Shown here one piece after another: positions 42,317 to 50,112 of a DNA stretch of 53,497 nt (the first letter of the stretch is position 1; the number at the start of each line of letters is the position of its first letter). Made by a program: the position numbers and the translations under genes. The DNA is from Streptomyces sp. CBMA29 (GTDB taxonomy: Bacteria > Actinomycetota > Actinomycetes > Streptomycetales > Streptomycetaceae): NCBI RefSeq assembly GCF_014596445.1, contig NZ_MECL01000019.1, positions 1 to 53,497 of the forward strand. Reading direction: 5' to 3'. The notes under the pieces were generated by a model. That model worked only from the letters and a program-made list of their open reading frames with translations. It was not told the origin of the DNA and searched no databases.

Positions 42317-42945
42317 TTCACGGCCTCCGGTCCCGGATCCCGCCCGGTGACGGCCGCGCGCTCGCCCAGCATCCGCTCGACGTACTTGGCGATGACGTCC
42401 ACTTCGAGGTTGACCGGGTCGCCGGGCTGCTTGAGGCCGAGCGTGGTCAGCGCGAGGGTGGTCGGGATGAGGCTGACGGTGAAGAAGTCGGCGCCCGCGT
42501 CCACCACGGTCAGGCTGATGCCGTCGACGGTGATGGAGCCCTTCTCGACCACATAGCGGGACAGGTCGTCGGGGAGCGAGATCGTGACGATCTCCCAGTG
42601 CTCGGCGGGCTTGCGCTCCACGACCTCGCCGGTGCCGTCCACATGGCCCTGGACGAGGTGGCCGCCGAGCCGCCCGCCGAGTGCCATCGGGCGCTCCAGG
42701 TTGACCCGTGAACCGGGGCCGAGGGCGCCGAGGCTGGAGCGGTTCAGCGTCTCGGCCATCACGTCGGCGGTGAAGTCGTCCTCGCCGAAGTCGACCACGG
42801 TCAGGCAGACGCCGTTGACGGCGATGGAGTCGCCGTGTTTGGCGCCCTCGGTCACGACGGGCCCGCGGACCCGGAAGCGGCTGGCGTCGCCCAGGTCCTC
42901 GACGCCGGTGATCTCACCCAGTTCTTCGACGATTCCGGTGAACAC
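42313..42945 (-). CDS. ribE: Riboflavin synthase, alpha subunit type
   Basis: A 210-residue enzyme that dismutates two lumazines to riboflavin, from GTG 42945 ([15 protein letters not shown]), one base after the ribD stop and with AGGAG 7 bases upstream. Two similar barrel halves are visible: [16 protein letters not shown] with NRSSLG in the first, and [16 protein letters not shown] in the second. [11 protein letters not shown] lies between them. The length fits the family. It overlaps ribM at its 3' end. Confidence 0.97.
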   Translation of the reverse strand: MFTGIVEELGEITGVEDLGDASRFRVRGPVVTEGAKHGDSIAVNGVCLTVVDFGEDDFTADVMAETLNRSSLGALGPGSRVNLERPMALGGRLGGHLVQGHVDGTGEVVERKPAEHWEIVTISLPDDLSRYVVEKGSITVDGISLTVVDAGADFFTVSLIPTTLALTTLGLKQPGDPVNLEVDVIAKYVERMLGERAAVTGRDPGPEAVK

Positions 42946-42946
42946 T

Positions 42947-44083
42947 TCAGCGCTCCTGAGGAGAGGGGGAGGAGGGGGACACGGCGGGTACGGCAGGTAC
43001 CGCCGTGACGCGCACGTCGGGCCCGAGGCGGGCGACATCGGTCACGTCGAGCCGCAACGTCCGCGCGATGGTGGTGATTCCTGCGTCGCCGAGCGCGTTG
43101 GGCCCGGCGCCGAGCAGCGCGGGGGCCAGATACGCGGTGACCGCGTCGACGGCTCCGGCGGCGACGAACGCCCCGGCCAGCGTCGGCCCGCCCTCCAGCA
43201 GTACCGAGCGCACCCCGCGCGTGTGCAGTGCGGCCAGGAGCGCGGCCACATCGACGCCGCCGCCCTCCGTACCGTCCTCGGTCCTGGCGTACGGCAGCCG
43301 TACGGTGTCGACGCCCGGCAGGTGGGAGGTGTCGGCGTCCTCGCCGACGGCGATGAGGGTCGGCGCCGCGTCGTCGAGCACGCGGGCGGCGGCGGTGGTA
43401 CGGGCCCGGGTGTCGACCACGACGCGCAGCGGCTGGGTCACCCCGTCGATGCCGCGTACGGCCAGATGGGGGTCGTCGGCCCGCAGGGTGCCGGAGCCGA
43501 CCACGACCGCGTCGGACTCCGCGCGCAGTCGGTGCACGTCGGCGCGGGACTCGGCGGAGCTGATCCAGCGGCTCGTACCGTCGGCGGCGGCGATCCGGCC
43601 GTCGAGGGTGGCGGCGTACTTCCAGCGCACGTACGGGCGGCCGAGGCGGACCGAGGTGAGCCAGGCGACGTTGACCGCCTCCGCCTCGTCCCGCAGGAGT
43701 CCGCCCTCGACCTCGACGCCCGCCGCGCGCAGGGTGGCGGCGCCGCCGGAGGCCGACGGGTTGGGGTCGGCGACCGCGTAGACCACGCGGACGATCCCGG
43801 CCTCGGTGAGCGCCTGGGCGCAGGGGCCGGTACGGCCGGTGTGGTTGCAGGGTTCCAGCGTCACCAGGGCGGTGCCGCCCCTGGCCCGCTCACCGGCCGC
43901 GAACAGCGCGTGCACCTCCGCGTGCGGGCCGCCGGCCCGCTGGTGCCAGCCCTCGCCGACCCGGGCGCCCTCGGCGTCGAGGATCACGCAGCCGACGACC
44001 GGGTTGGGGGCGGTGTCTCCGAGCGCGCGGGCCGACAGCGCGACAGCGCGTCGCATCGCGTCGGTTTCCGTGGCGGTGGCCAC
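42947..44083 (-). CDS. ribD: Bifunctional deaminase/reductase RibD
   Basis: A 378-residue enzyme for the second and third riboflavin steps. The N-terminal deaminase (about 1-150) has the zinc motif GGPHAEVHAL and TLEPCNHTGRTGPC. The C-terminal reductase (about 155-370) has RPYVRWKYAATLDGRIAA, SGTLRADDPHL and LLEGGPTLAGAF. The GTG start at 44083 has GGAGGA upstream. It is the first gene behind the FMN riboswitch, with about 150 bases of leader between. Confidence 0.97.
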   Translation of the reverse strand: MATATETDAMRRAVALSARALGDTAPNPVVGCVILDAEGARVGEGWHQRAGGPHAEVHALFAAGERARGGTALVTLEPCNHTGRTGPCAQALTEAGIVRVVYAVADPNPSASGGAATLRAAGVEVEGGLLRDEAEAVNVAWLTSVRLGRPYVRWKYAATLDGRIAAADGTSRWISSAESRADVHRLRAESDAVVVGSGTLRADDPHLAVRGIDGVTQPLRVVVDTRARTTAAARVLDDAAPTLIAVGEDADTSHLPGVDTVRLPYARTEDGTEGGGVDVAALLAALHTRGVRSVLLEGGPTLAGAFVAAGAVDAVTAYLAPALLGAGPNALGDAGITTIARTLRLDVTDVARLGPDVRVTAVPAVPAVSPSSPSPQER

Positions 44084-44234
44084 CGGGTCCTCCTGCCTCT
44101 TCGGGCACGGACTCCGGGGCGTTGGGATGTGGAGCGGGACAACCGAACCATCGCGTACGCCGGTGACGGCCGCGGACCGCTCGCGCTGTGCGCGCGGGGC
44201 CGCTGACGGCGGCGTACCCGAGTGAACGCCCGCC

Positions 44235-44355
44235 GCGCACTGCCTCCCATCCGGACTTTCACCGTCGGTCCAGGAATTTCACCTGGTCAACCGGCCGCTG
44301 GCTGCGGACGGGTCGCGGACTGTAACCGCCGGTTCGGAATTACACCGACCCCGGA
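44235..44355 (-). ncRNA. FMN riboswitch (RFN element)
   Basis: On the minus strand the element reads GGGGTCGGTGTAATTCCGAA, CCGGCGGTTACAGTCCGCGA, then a variable stem, TTGACCAGGTGAAATTCCTG, ACCGACGGTGAAAGTCCGGA and TGGGAGGCAGTGC. All conserved RFN blocks are present in order. It lies about 150 bases upstream of ribD and should shut the rib genes off when FMN is plentiful. The remaining 44084-44432 holds only the expression platform and the promoter. Confidence 0.95.
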
Positions 44356-44432
44356 GTGCGCAAACGTCACTGGTACGGCACCAGTGTGCCACGCACACCC
44401 CCGCGGCCTCCAGGGCGTCCGTGTGCCCTGCC

Positions 44433-45638
44433 TCACACCGCGGGTGCGAACAGTTCCTCCTGGGCCGCGTCCGTGGCCGTGACCACGGCCCCGCGCAGGA
44501 CGGCGCCGCCGTGCACGGCGCTGGCCCGTACGACGGTCGGCAGCGGTGAGATGCGTGCGAGGCACTCGGCGACGCGTTCGGCCAGGGCGGCCCCTCCGGC
44601 CTGGGCGACCTCACCGGCCAGGACGACCCGTCCGGGGTCGAGCACCGCGCAGATGGCTGCGGCCCCGACGGCGATCCGCGAGGCCAGCTCGGCGAGGAAG
44701 CCTTCGGCGGCGGCGCCTGCGGCGAGCGCGGCGGTGACGGCCGCGGCGGCCCCCTCGGCCTCGTCGGCGCCCCCGACGGGGATTCCGTGGTCGCGGGCGA
44801 GCGCGCAGACGGCGCGGCTGCCGACCAGCCCGTGGTATCCGTTGTCGCAGTCGGTGGCGGTCGGCAGCTCGGGGGTGCCGAGCAGCGGCAGGAAGCCGAC
44901 CTCGCCTGCTCCGCCCGACGCGCCGCGGCGCAGTTTGCCGTCGAGGACGACGGCGGCGCCGACTCCTCCGCCGATCCAGAGCAGGACGAAGGTGTCGTCG
45001 TTCCGCGCGGCGCCCACGCGCTGTTCCGCGACGGCGGCGAGGTTGACCTCGTTCTCCAGCAGCACGGGCACGCCGAGCCGGGAGCGGATCTCGTCGACCA
45101 GGTCCGCGTGCCAGGAGCGCAGCGCGTTGGCGGCGCGCAGCCGTCCGGTGACCGGGTCGACGAGGCCGGGCGCGCCGACGGCGACGGTGTGGAGTCCGGT
45201 GGCGCCCGCGGTGCGGATGGCGCGGCGCAGCAGTGCGACGCCCTCGGCCACGGTCCCGGCCGGGTCGGCCCCGTCCGGCACGTGCAGGTCGGCGCGGGCG
45301 ACGGTGCGGCCGAGGAGGTCGGCGATCTCCACGCCGATGCTCTCGACGCGGATGTCGAGTCCGGCGACGTACGCCCGGTCGGCGACGATGCCGTACACCC
45401 GCGCGTTGGGTCCGCGTCTGTCCTCGCCCGCCTCGCCGACCACCTCGATCAGTCCGGAGTCCTGGAGCCGCTCGACGAGGTCGGCGACGCTCGGCCGGGA
45501 CATTCCGGTGAGTTCCTTCAACTGCCCCGCGGTGAGCGGGCCTTCCTGCTGGAGGAGGCGGAGGGCGAGGCGGTCGTTGATGGCGCGGGCGGTGCGCGGT
45601 GACGCGTTGCGGCCCGGAAGCGCGCGGGTGACGGTCAT
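44433..45638 (-). CDS. ROK-family transcriptional regulator
   Basis: A 401-residue regulator from ATG 45638 (MTVTRALPGRNASPRTARAI), with AAGGA upstream. The MarR-like helix-turn-helix covers about 15-75 (LTAGQLKELTGMSRPSVADLVERLQ). The sugar-kinase fold follows: GLDIRVESIGVEIADLLG, VGAPGLVDPVTG, ENEVNLAAVAEQ and LLWIGGGVGAAVVLDGKL. GASGGAGEVGFLPLLG leads into the usual zinc region, but the CxCGxxGC signature is absent (TDCDNGYHGL instead). Ligand binding may thus differ from classical ROK proteins. It is divergent from an MFS gene with a palindrome between them. Confidence 0.92.
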   Translation of the reverse strand: MTVTRALPGRNASPRTARAINDRLALRLLQQEGPLTAGQLKELTGMSRPSVADLVERLQDSGLIEVVGEAGEDRRGPNARVYGIVADRAYVAGLDIRVESIGVEIADLLGRTVARADLHVPDGADPAGTVAEGVALLRRAIRTAGATGLHTVAVGAPGLVDPVTGRLRAANALRSWHADLVDEIRSRLGVPVLLENEVNLAAVAEQRVGAARNDDTFVLLWIGGGVGAAVVLDGKLRRGASGGAGEVGFLPLLGTPELPTATDCDNGYHGLVGSRAVCALARDHGIPVGGADEAEGAAAAVTAALAAGAAAEGFLAELASRIAVGAAAICAVLDPGRVVLAGEVAQAGGAALAERVAECLARISPLPTVVRASAVHGGAVLRGAVVTATDAAQEELFAPAV

Positions 45639-45784
45639 GCGGGAATCCTTCCAGACCGGGCCGGTGGGCCCGTACGCCGTACGGCTTCCCGGAGCGGGTG
45701 CCCGACCGAAGCGCGGACTGGTCGAGCCCGTGAACCGGTGAGTCGTCGGCCCGGTCACCCCGTTTCCGGGCAGCCGATGACCCC

Positions 45785-45814
45785 TTAACTTTCAGGTAGC
45801 CTTCCTGATAGTTT
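45785..45814 (+). promoter_or_regulatory. MFS promoter overlapped by a palindromic operator
   Basis: AACTTTCAGGTA (45787-45798) and TTCCTGATAGTT (45802-45813) are inverted copies with two mismatches around 3 bases. TTAACT (45785-45790) and TAGTTT (45809-45814), 18 bases apart, form a promoter inside the same sequence. The ATG at 45822 is 7 bases behind the -10 box and has no Shine-Dalgarno sequence, so the mRNA is probably leaderless. The ROK protein is the likely binder. Confidence 0.7.
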
Positions 45815-45821
45815 ACGCCGC

Positions 45822-47063
45822 ATGACAACCGCCGCCGCCGACGACAAGACGGCTCCGTCCCGGATCCGCCGGGCCCATATGGCCATCGCCATCGCGTTCG
45901 CCGTGCACGGCGCGGCGAGCGGCACCTTCGCCACCCGTATCCCGTGGATCAAGGACCATCTGTCCCTGGGACCCGGCGCTCTCGGCCTGGCGCTGGCCTG
46001 TCCCGCGATCGGCTCGTCGCTGATGATGCCGCTGGCCGGACGGCTGATGCACCGCCTCGGCTCCCGTACCGCGCTGCGCGTCCTGCTCGGGATGTGGACG
46101 GCCGTACTGGCGCTGCCCGCGGTCATGCCGGGTCTGCCGTGGCTGTGCCTGGCACTGCTCGCCTTCGGAGCCAGCGCGGGCATGGCGGATGTCGTCATGA
46201 ACGCGATCGGCATCGAGGTGGAGCACCGCAAGGGCAAGTCGATCATGTCGGGGCTGCACGGCATGTGGAGCGTCGGCACCCTGGTGGGCGCGGCGATCGG
46301 CGTGCCCGCGGCGCACGCGGGGCTCGACGGCAGGATCCATCTGGGCGCGATGGCCGCGGCGCTGCTGGTGACGAGTTATCTGGTCTGCGCCGGGGTGCCC
46401 GACATCCGGCCGGACGCGGACGAGGCCGCGCCGCCGCGGTTCGCCCTGCCGCCGCGCACGGCGCTCGTGATCGGGGCGATCGGCTTCTGCGGGGTGTTCG
46501 CGGAGGGCGGCAGCTCCGACTGGTGCGCGGTCTACCTGCGCGATGTCGCCGGGGCCTCGCCCGGCATCGCGGCGGTCGCGTACACCGCGTTCTCCTGCAC
46601 GATGGCGGTCACCCGGCTGTTCGGCGACTTCGCGGTACGGCGGCTGGGCGCGGTACGGACGCTGCGGTCGGGCGGTGTGCTCGCCACCCTCGGCGGTCTG
46701 CTGGTGGTGCTCTCGCATTCGCCGCTGCCCGCCATCGCGGGCTTCGCGCTGCTCGGCATCGGGATATCCGTGGTCGTGCCGCTGTGCTTCGCCGCCGCCG
46801 GGCGCAGCGGCCCCCATCCGAGCCAGGCCATCGCGGGCGTCGCCACCGTCACCTACACCTCGGGCCTGGTCGCCCCGGCCGCGATCGGCGGTATCGCCGG
46901 GGCCACCTCGCTGACGGTCTCCTTCACGCTGGTCACCGTCCTCACCCTCGGCCTGGTGCTGGGCGCGGGCGTCGTCCGCCCGGCCGCGGGCAAGGAGGTC
47001 ACCGGCTCCCCCGCGCCCGCGCCGGGGGTCGCCGCCGCGACGGGCGGGGCCGCGGCCGACTGA
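45822..47063 (+). CDS. MFS transporter (YbjJ-like)
   Basis: A 413-residue major-facilitator protein with 12 predicted membrane helices. HMAIAIAFAVHGAASGTFATRIPWIKDHLSLG is typical of YbjJ-like members. GRLMHRLGSRTAL is the conserved loop between helices 2 and 3. Later landmarks are MADVVMNAIGIEVEHRKG, SGLHGMWSVGTLVGA and EGGSSDWCAVYLRD. The substrate is unknown; sugar or drug export are options. Expression should be governed by the divergent ROK regulator. A strong terminator follows at 47175-47215. Confidence 0.93.
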   Translation: MTTAAADDKTAPSRIRRAHMAIAIAFAVHGAASGTFATRIPWIKDHLSLGPGALGLALACPAIGSSLMMPLAGRLMHRLGSRTALRVLLGMWTAVLALPAVMPGLPWLCLALLAFGASAGMADVVMNAIGIEVEHRKGKSIMSGLHGMWSVGTLVGAAIGVPAAHAGLDGRIHLGAMAAALLVTSYLVCAGVPDIRPDADEAAPPRFALPPRTALVIGAIGFCGVFAEGGSSDWCAVYLRDVAGASPGIAAVAYTAFSCTMAVTRLFGDFAVRRLGAVRTLRSGGVLATLGGLLVVLSHSPLPAIAGFALLGIGISVVVPLCFAAAGRSGPHPSQAIAGVATVTYTSGLVAPAAIGGIAGATSLTVSFTLVTVLTLGLVLGAGVVRPAAGKEVTGSPAPAPGVAAATGGAAAD

Positions 47064-47407
47064 TCCGGTACGGCGACGGCAGGGGCGAGGCCGTACGCGC
47101 GGCCCGCGCGGGGAGCGGGGCGGCGGCACGGTCCGGAACGTCCGGGGAACCCTGGGGATTCCCGGGGAAGCGAAGGTCCGGCGGGCACGCACGGGGGATT
47201 CGTGCCCGCCGGACCGTGTCTTCACGTTAGCGGCCCTTCACTCGCTGTTGGGCATGCCAGGGGGCAAATGATGCCGCGGGAATACGCCATGGCACGGGCG
47301 CGCCTCCATACCCCTTACGTAGGCGCCATCGCCCGTACGTACGAAGGGAGTTGGGCCGTGACAGTCACGTTCCGCGGCCCGCGGGGGGCGACGGTCCTGG
47401 GACCGTT
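47064..47407. other. Gap between convergent MFS and XRE genes
   Basis: Apart from the terminator at 47175-47215 nothing firm is present. A GTG at 47358 with AAGGGAG upstream opens 44 codons, but these run into the XRE gene in antisense, so I do not call a gene. Confidence 0.4.
47175..47215. terminator. Strong hairpin behind the MFS gene
   Basis: Perfect 15-base stem GGTCCGGCGGGCACG (47175-47189) with complement at 47201-47215 and an 11-base loop. Confidence 0.8.
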
Positions 47408-48250
47408 TCAGCCGACGGCCAGGTCCTGGAGGCCGACCACCTTGAGCAGCCGCAGCCGGTCGTACGCGGCGCTGCCGGGCCGCGCGGTGTAGACGATCAG
47501 CCGCTGGTCGTGCTCGGGGCTGAGCAGCACCTCGCAGTCCAACTCCAGCTCCCCGACGACCGGATGGCGGAAGCGCTTGGTGTCCGAGCGGCGCACCGCG
47601 ACCTCGTGGTCGTCCCACATCCGGGCGAACTGCGGGCTTTGCGCGCGCAGTTCGGCCACGAGCGCGGCCGGGCGCGGGTCGTCGGGTCGGGCCGCGAGCA
47701 CGGCGCGCAGATTCGCCACATGGTGACGGGCCAGCGTCTCGTGGTCCTCGGCGGGGAACAGCGCGCGGGCGGAGGGGTCGGTGAACATCCGCCGTACGAC
47801 ATTGCGCTGCGCGGGCGGCCGGGCCGACACGTCGCCGAGCAGGGCCGCGGCCATCGCGTTCTGCGCGAGGACGTCGCCGAAGTCGCTCACCACCTGGGCG
47901 GGCGTGTCGTGCAGCCGGTCGAGGACCAGCAGCAGCCCCGGCCTGACGTGCCCGCTGCCGCCCGTCTCGCGTGGCGGCTCCTCCCCCGACAGGTGGAACA
48001 GATGGTCCCGCTCGTCCGCGGTCAGCCGCAGCGCGCGGGCCAGCGCGGTGAGCATCTGGCGCGAGGGGCGCGGGCCGCGGGACTGTTCGAGCCGCGCGTA
48101 GTAGTCCGCCGACATCCCGGCGAGCTGGGCGACCTCCTCGCGGCGCAACCCCGGCGTGCGGCGCCTGGCCCCCTCGGCCAGGCCCACGTCGGCGGGGGCG
48201 AGGCGGGTGCGGCAGCGGCGCAGGAAGTCGGCGAGCTCGGGTCGGTTCAC
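47408..48250 (-). CDS. XRE-family regulator with MmyB-like C-terminal domain
   Basis: A 280-residue regulator from GTG 48250 (VNRPELADFLRRCRTRLAP). The N-terminal XRE helix-turn-helix covers about 5-70 (RRTPGLRREEVAQLAGMSADYYARLEQSRG). The C-terminal domain of about 170 residues is the MmyB-like ligand-binding type (LDRLHDTPAQVVSDFGDVLAQNAMAAALLGD, VVGELELDCEVLLSPEHDQRLIVYTA). Such proteins in Streptomyces control a neighbouring oxidoreductase gene. The divergent SDR gene is the probable target. Confidence 0.93.
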   Translation of the reverse strand: MNRPELADFLRRCRTRLAPADVGLAEGARRRTPGLRREEVAQLAGMSADYYARLEQSRGPRPSRQMLTALARALRLTADERDHLFHLSGEEPPRETGGSGHVRPGLLLVLDRLHDTPAQVVSDFGDVLAQNAMAAALLGDVSARPPAQRNVVRRMFTDPSARALFPAEDHETLARHHVANLRAVLAARPDDPRPAALVAELRAQSPQFARMWDDHEVAVRRSDTKRFRHPVVGELELDCEVLLSPEHDQRLIVYTARPGSAAYDRLRLLKVVGLQDLAVG

Positions 48251-48278
48251 CCTTCCAGCATGCGTCCGCGCCGCGCGG

Positions 48279-48307
48279 CTATCCAGGGAGTGCCACTCCC
48301 CGGATAG
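48279..48307. promoter_or_regulatory. 29-base palindrome between XRE and SDR genes
   Basis: CTATCCAGGGAGTG (48279-48292) and CACTCCCCGGATAG (48294-48307) are inverted copies with one mismatch around one base. The site lies 29 bases upstream of the XRE start and about 95 upstream of the SDR start. It is the expected operator for self-control and control of the SDR gene. Confidence 0.7.
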
Positions 48308-48402
48308 AGAGGTCTCTGCCGCCCGCGCGCCGCACCGCGCAGGGTGGGGACAGCGGCGGACCACCGGGTCCCGCCGCAGGTCCGCACCACGAGGAGCACC
48401 TT

Positions 48403-49266
48403 ATGAAGATCCTGGTCACCGGCGCGACGGGACAGGTCGGACGCCGGTTCGTACCCCGCCTGCTGCAACGGGCGGGGACCGCCGACACCGTACGCGTCCT
48501 GGTACGCGACGAGGCGCGCGCCGAGCCCTTCACCCGGCTCGGCGCGGAGGCGGTGGTCGGCGAGCTGCGTGACGCCGACGACGTCCGCGAGGCCGTGTCG
48601 GGCGCCGACGCCGTGCTCAACATCGCCGCCGCCTTCCGCGGCGTCCCCGACGAGGAGGCGTGGGCCGTCAACCGCGACGCCGCGCTCGGCCTCGGCCGCG
48701 CCGCCGCCGACGCGGGCGTGGGCCGTTTCGTGCAGGTCAGCACCACCTTGGTGTACGGCGCAGGCCGCGGCCGTCCGGCCGTCGAGGACGACGAGACGCT
48801 GCCCGGCGCCTCCTTGTGGGGCGCCTATCCCGCCGCCAAGCGCGCGGCCGAGGTCGGGCTGCTCGCCCTCGGCCGCGACAGTGGGATCGACGTGCGCGTC
48901 GGGCGGCTCTCCTTCGTCTACGGCGAGGGCGATCCCCACCTTCCGCAGGCGCTGCGGTGGGCCGGGGACTGGCCCGCCCACCGCCGGATGTCCATGGTCC
49001 ACCACGCCGATGTCGCCCAGGGCCTCCTGCGCGTCCTGTACGCCCCCGGTGTGGCCGGGCGGATCTACAACATCACCGACGACGCGCCGGTCACCGCCCT
49101 CGAAATCCACTGGGTCAACGGGGCCGAGGTGCCTGCCGGCATGGCCGACCGCCCTCTCCCCGACCCCTGGGAGGGCATCTCCTCCCCCCTGCGCATCCAC
49201 CGCGAACTGGGCTTCCGCCCCCTCCACCCCACCGTCTGGTCCGCCGCCGCGGCGGGCGCCCTCTGA
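48403..49266 (+). CDS. NAD(P)-dependent epimerase/dehydratase (extended SDR)
   Basis: A 287-residue oxidoreductase. MKILVTGATGQVGRRFV carries the NAD(P)-binding GxxGxxG loop. VSTTLVYGAGRG with the active Ser/Thr, WGAYPAAKRAAEVG with the YxxxK pair and VRVGRLSFVYGEGDPHL follow the extended-SDR order. VHHADVAQGLLRVL is typical near the substrate side. GGAG stands 6 bases before the ATG. The substrate is unknown. A hairpin at 49270-49316 follows the stop. It is divergent from an XRE regulator. Confidence 0.92.
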   Translation: MKILVTGATGQVGRRFVPRLLQRAGTADTVRVLVRDEARAEPFTRLGAEAVVGELRDADDVREAVSGADAVLNIAAAFRGVPDEEAWAVNRDAALGLGRAAADAGVGRFVQVSTTLVYGAGRGRPAVEDDETLPGASLWGAYPAAKRAAEVGLLALGRDSGIDVRVGRLSFVYGEGDPHLPQALRWAGDWPAHRRMSMVHHADVAQGLLRVLYAPGVAGRIYNITDDAPVTALEIHWVNGAEVPAGMADRPLPDPWEGISSPLRIHRELGFRPLHPTVWSAAAAGAL

Positions 49267-49269
49267 ACA

Positions 49270-49316
49270 GCGCGACCGGCGCCGCACGGGTGGTGCGGAG
49301 GGGAAACCGGTCGCGC
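49270..49316 (+). terminator. Hairpin behind the SDR gene
   Basis: GCGCGACCGG (49270-49279) pairs with CCGGTCGCGC (49307-49316), with a smaller stem CCGCAC/GTGCGG inside. It separates the SDR gene from the DUF5995-like gene. Confidence 0.55.
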
Positions 49317-49355
49317 CGCAGGCGCCGGGGTGGAGCGGCGCGGGAGGGTGGGGGG

Positions 49356-50030
49356 ATGCGGACGACGGAGCAGGATGTCGCCTCGGTGGTGGGGCGGATG
49401 CGGCGGGCGGGGGACCGCCGCGACGGACTGGGCGTGTTCAACGCCGTGTACGTGGAGGTGACACGCGAGGTGGGGCGGCAACTGGCCGCGAACAGCTTCG
49501 AGGACGCCGAGACGGCGACCCGGTTGGCGGTGCGGTTCGCGAACCGCTACCTGACGGCCGTCGAGGACGACGCCAGGGGAAGGCAAGCGCCGGCGTCCTG
49601 GCGGCCCCTGCTCCGTATGCGCGCCCACCGCGACATCCGCCCGCTCCAGTTCGCCCTGGCGGGCATCAACGCCCATGTCGGCCACGACCTCCCCCTGGCG
49701 GTGGTCGACACCTGCCGCGCCGTCGGCCGTGAACCCCCCGCCCTGGCCGCCGACTTCGACCGCGTCGGCGAGATCCTGACCGGCGTCGAGGAGCGCGTGC
49801 GCGAAGAGCTGATGCCGGGCCCCGACCTGCTCGAACTCGCCGATCCGCTGACCCACGTCGTGGGTTCGTGGAGCCTGGACCGGGCGCGGGACGCGGCCTG
49901 GGCGGCGGCCCGGCTGCTGTGGGCGCTGCGCGACAGGCCGGACGCGTACGAGGAGTGCGTGAGCCGCCTGGACGCGGGCGTCGGCCTGGTCGGCCGCTTC
50001 CTGCTCACGCCGGTGGGCCGTCGTACGTGA
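49356..50030 (+). CDS. DUF5995-like protein
   Basis: A 224-residue soluble protein from ATG 49356, with GGGAGG upstream. It is mostly helical. VVGRMRRAGDRRDGLGVFNAVYVEVTREVG and ALAGINAHVGHDLPLAVVDTC match the DUF5995 family as I remember it; the NAHxxHDLP motif is its hallmark and might bind metal. TRLAVRFANRYLTAV and VVGSWSLDRARDAAW are further conserved-looking parts. Function is unknown. It is convergent with the amine oxidase gene without a clear hairpin between. Confidence 0.8.
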   Translation: MRTTEQDVASVVGRMRRAGDRRDGLGVFNAVYVEVTREVGRQLAANSFEDAETATRLAVRFANRYLTAVEDDARGRQAPASWRPLLRMRAHRDIRPLQFALAGINAHVGHDLPLAVVDTCRAVGREPPALAADFDRVGEILTGVEERVREELMPGPDLLELADPLTHVVGSWSLDRARDAAWAAARLLWALRDRPDAYEECVSRLDAGVGLVGRFLLTPVGRRT

Positions 50031-50050
50031 CGTGCGGGCCCCGTTCCCAG

Positions 50051-50112
50051 CCCTCCGGCTCAGTCCTCCGGCTTGGTCCTCCGGCTTGGTCCTCCGGCTC
50101 AGTCCTCCGGGA
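50051..50112. repeat. 13-base tandem repeat across the amine oxidase stop
   Basis: Five units of the type TCCTCCGGCTYRG begin at 50051, 50064, 50077, 50090 and 50103. The stop TCA (50099-50101) lies in the fourth unit. A second TGA follows in frame 39 bases further on. Confidence 0.85.

Noticed and set aside
44222..44482. Small open frame on the plus strand across the FMN riboswitch
   Set aside because: It is antisense to a fully conserved RFN element, which explains the sequence.
47358..47492. Possible 44-codon gene with AAGGGAG before its GTG
   Set aside because: Two thirds of it is antisense to the XRE gene and it has no conserved feature; kept only as a note.
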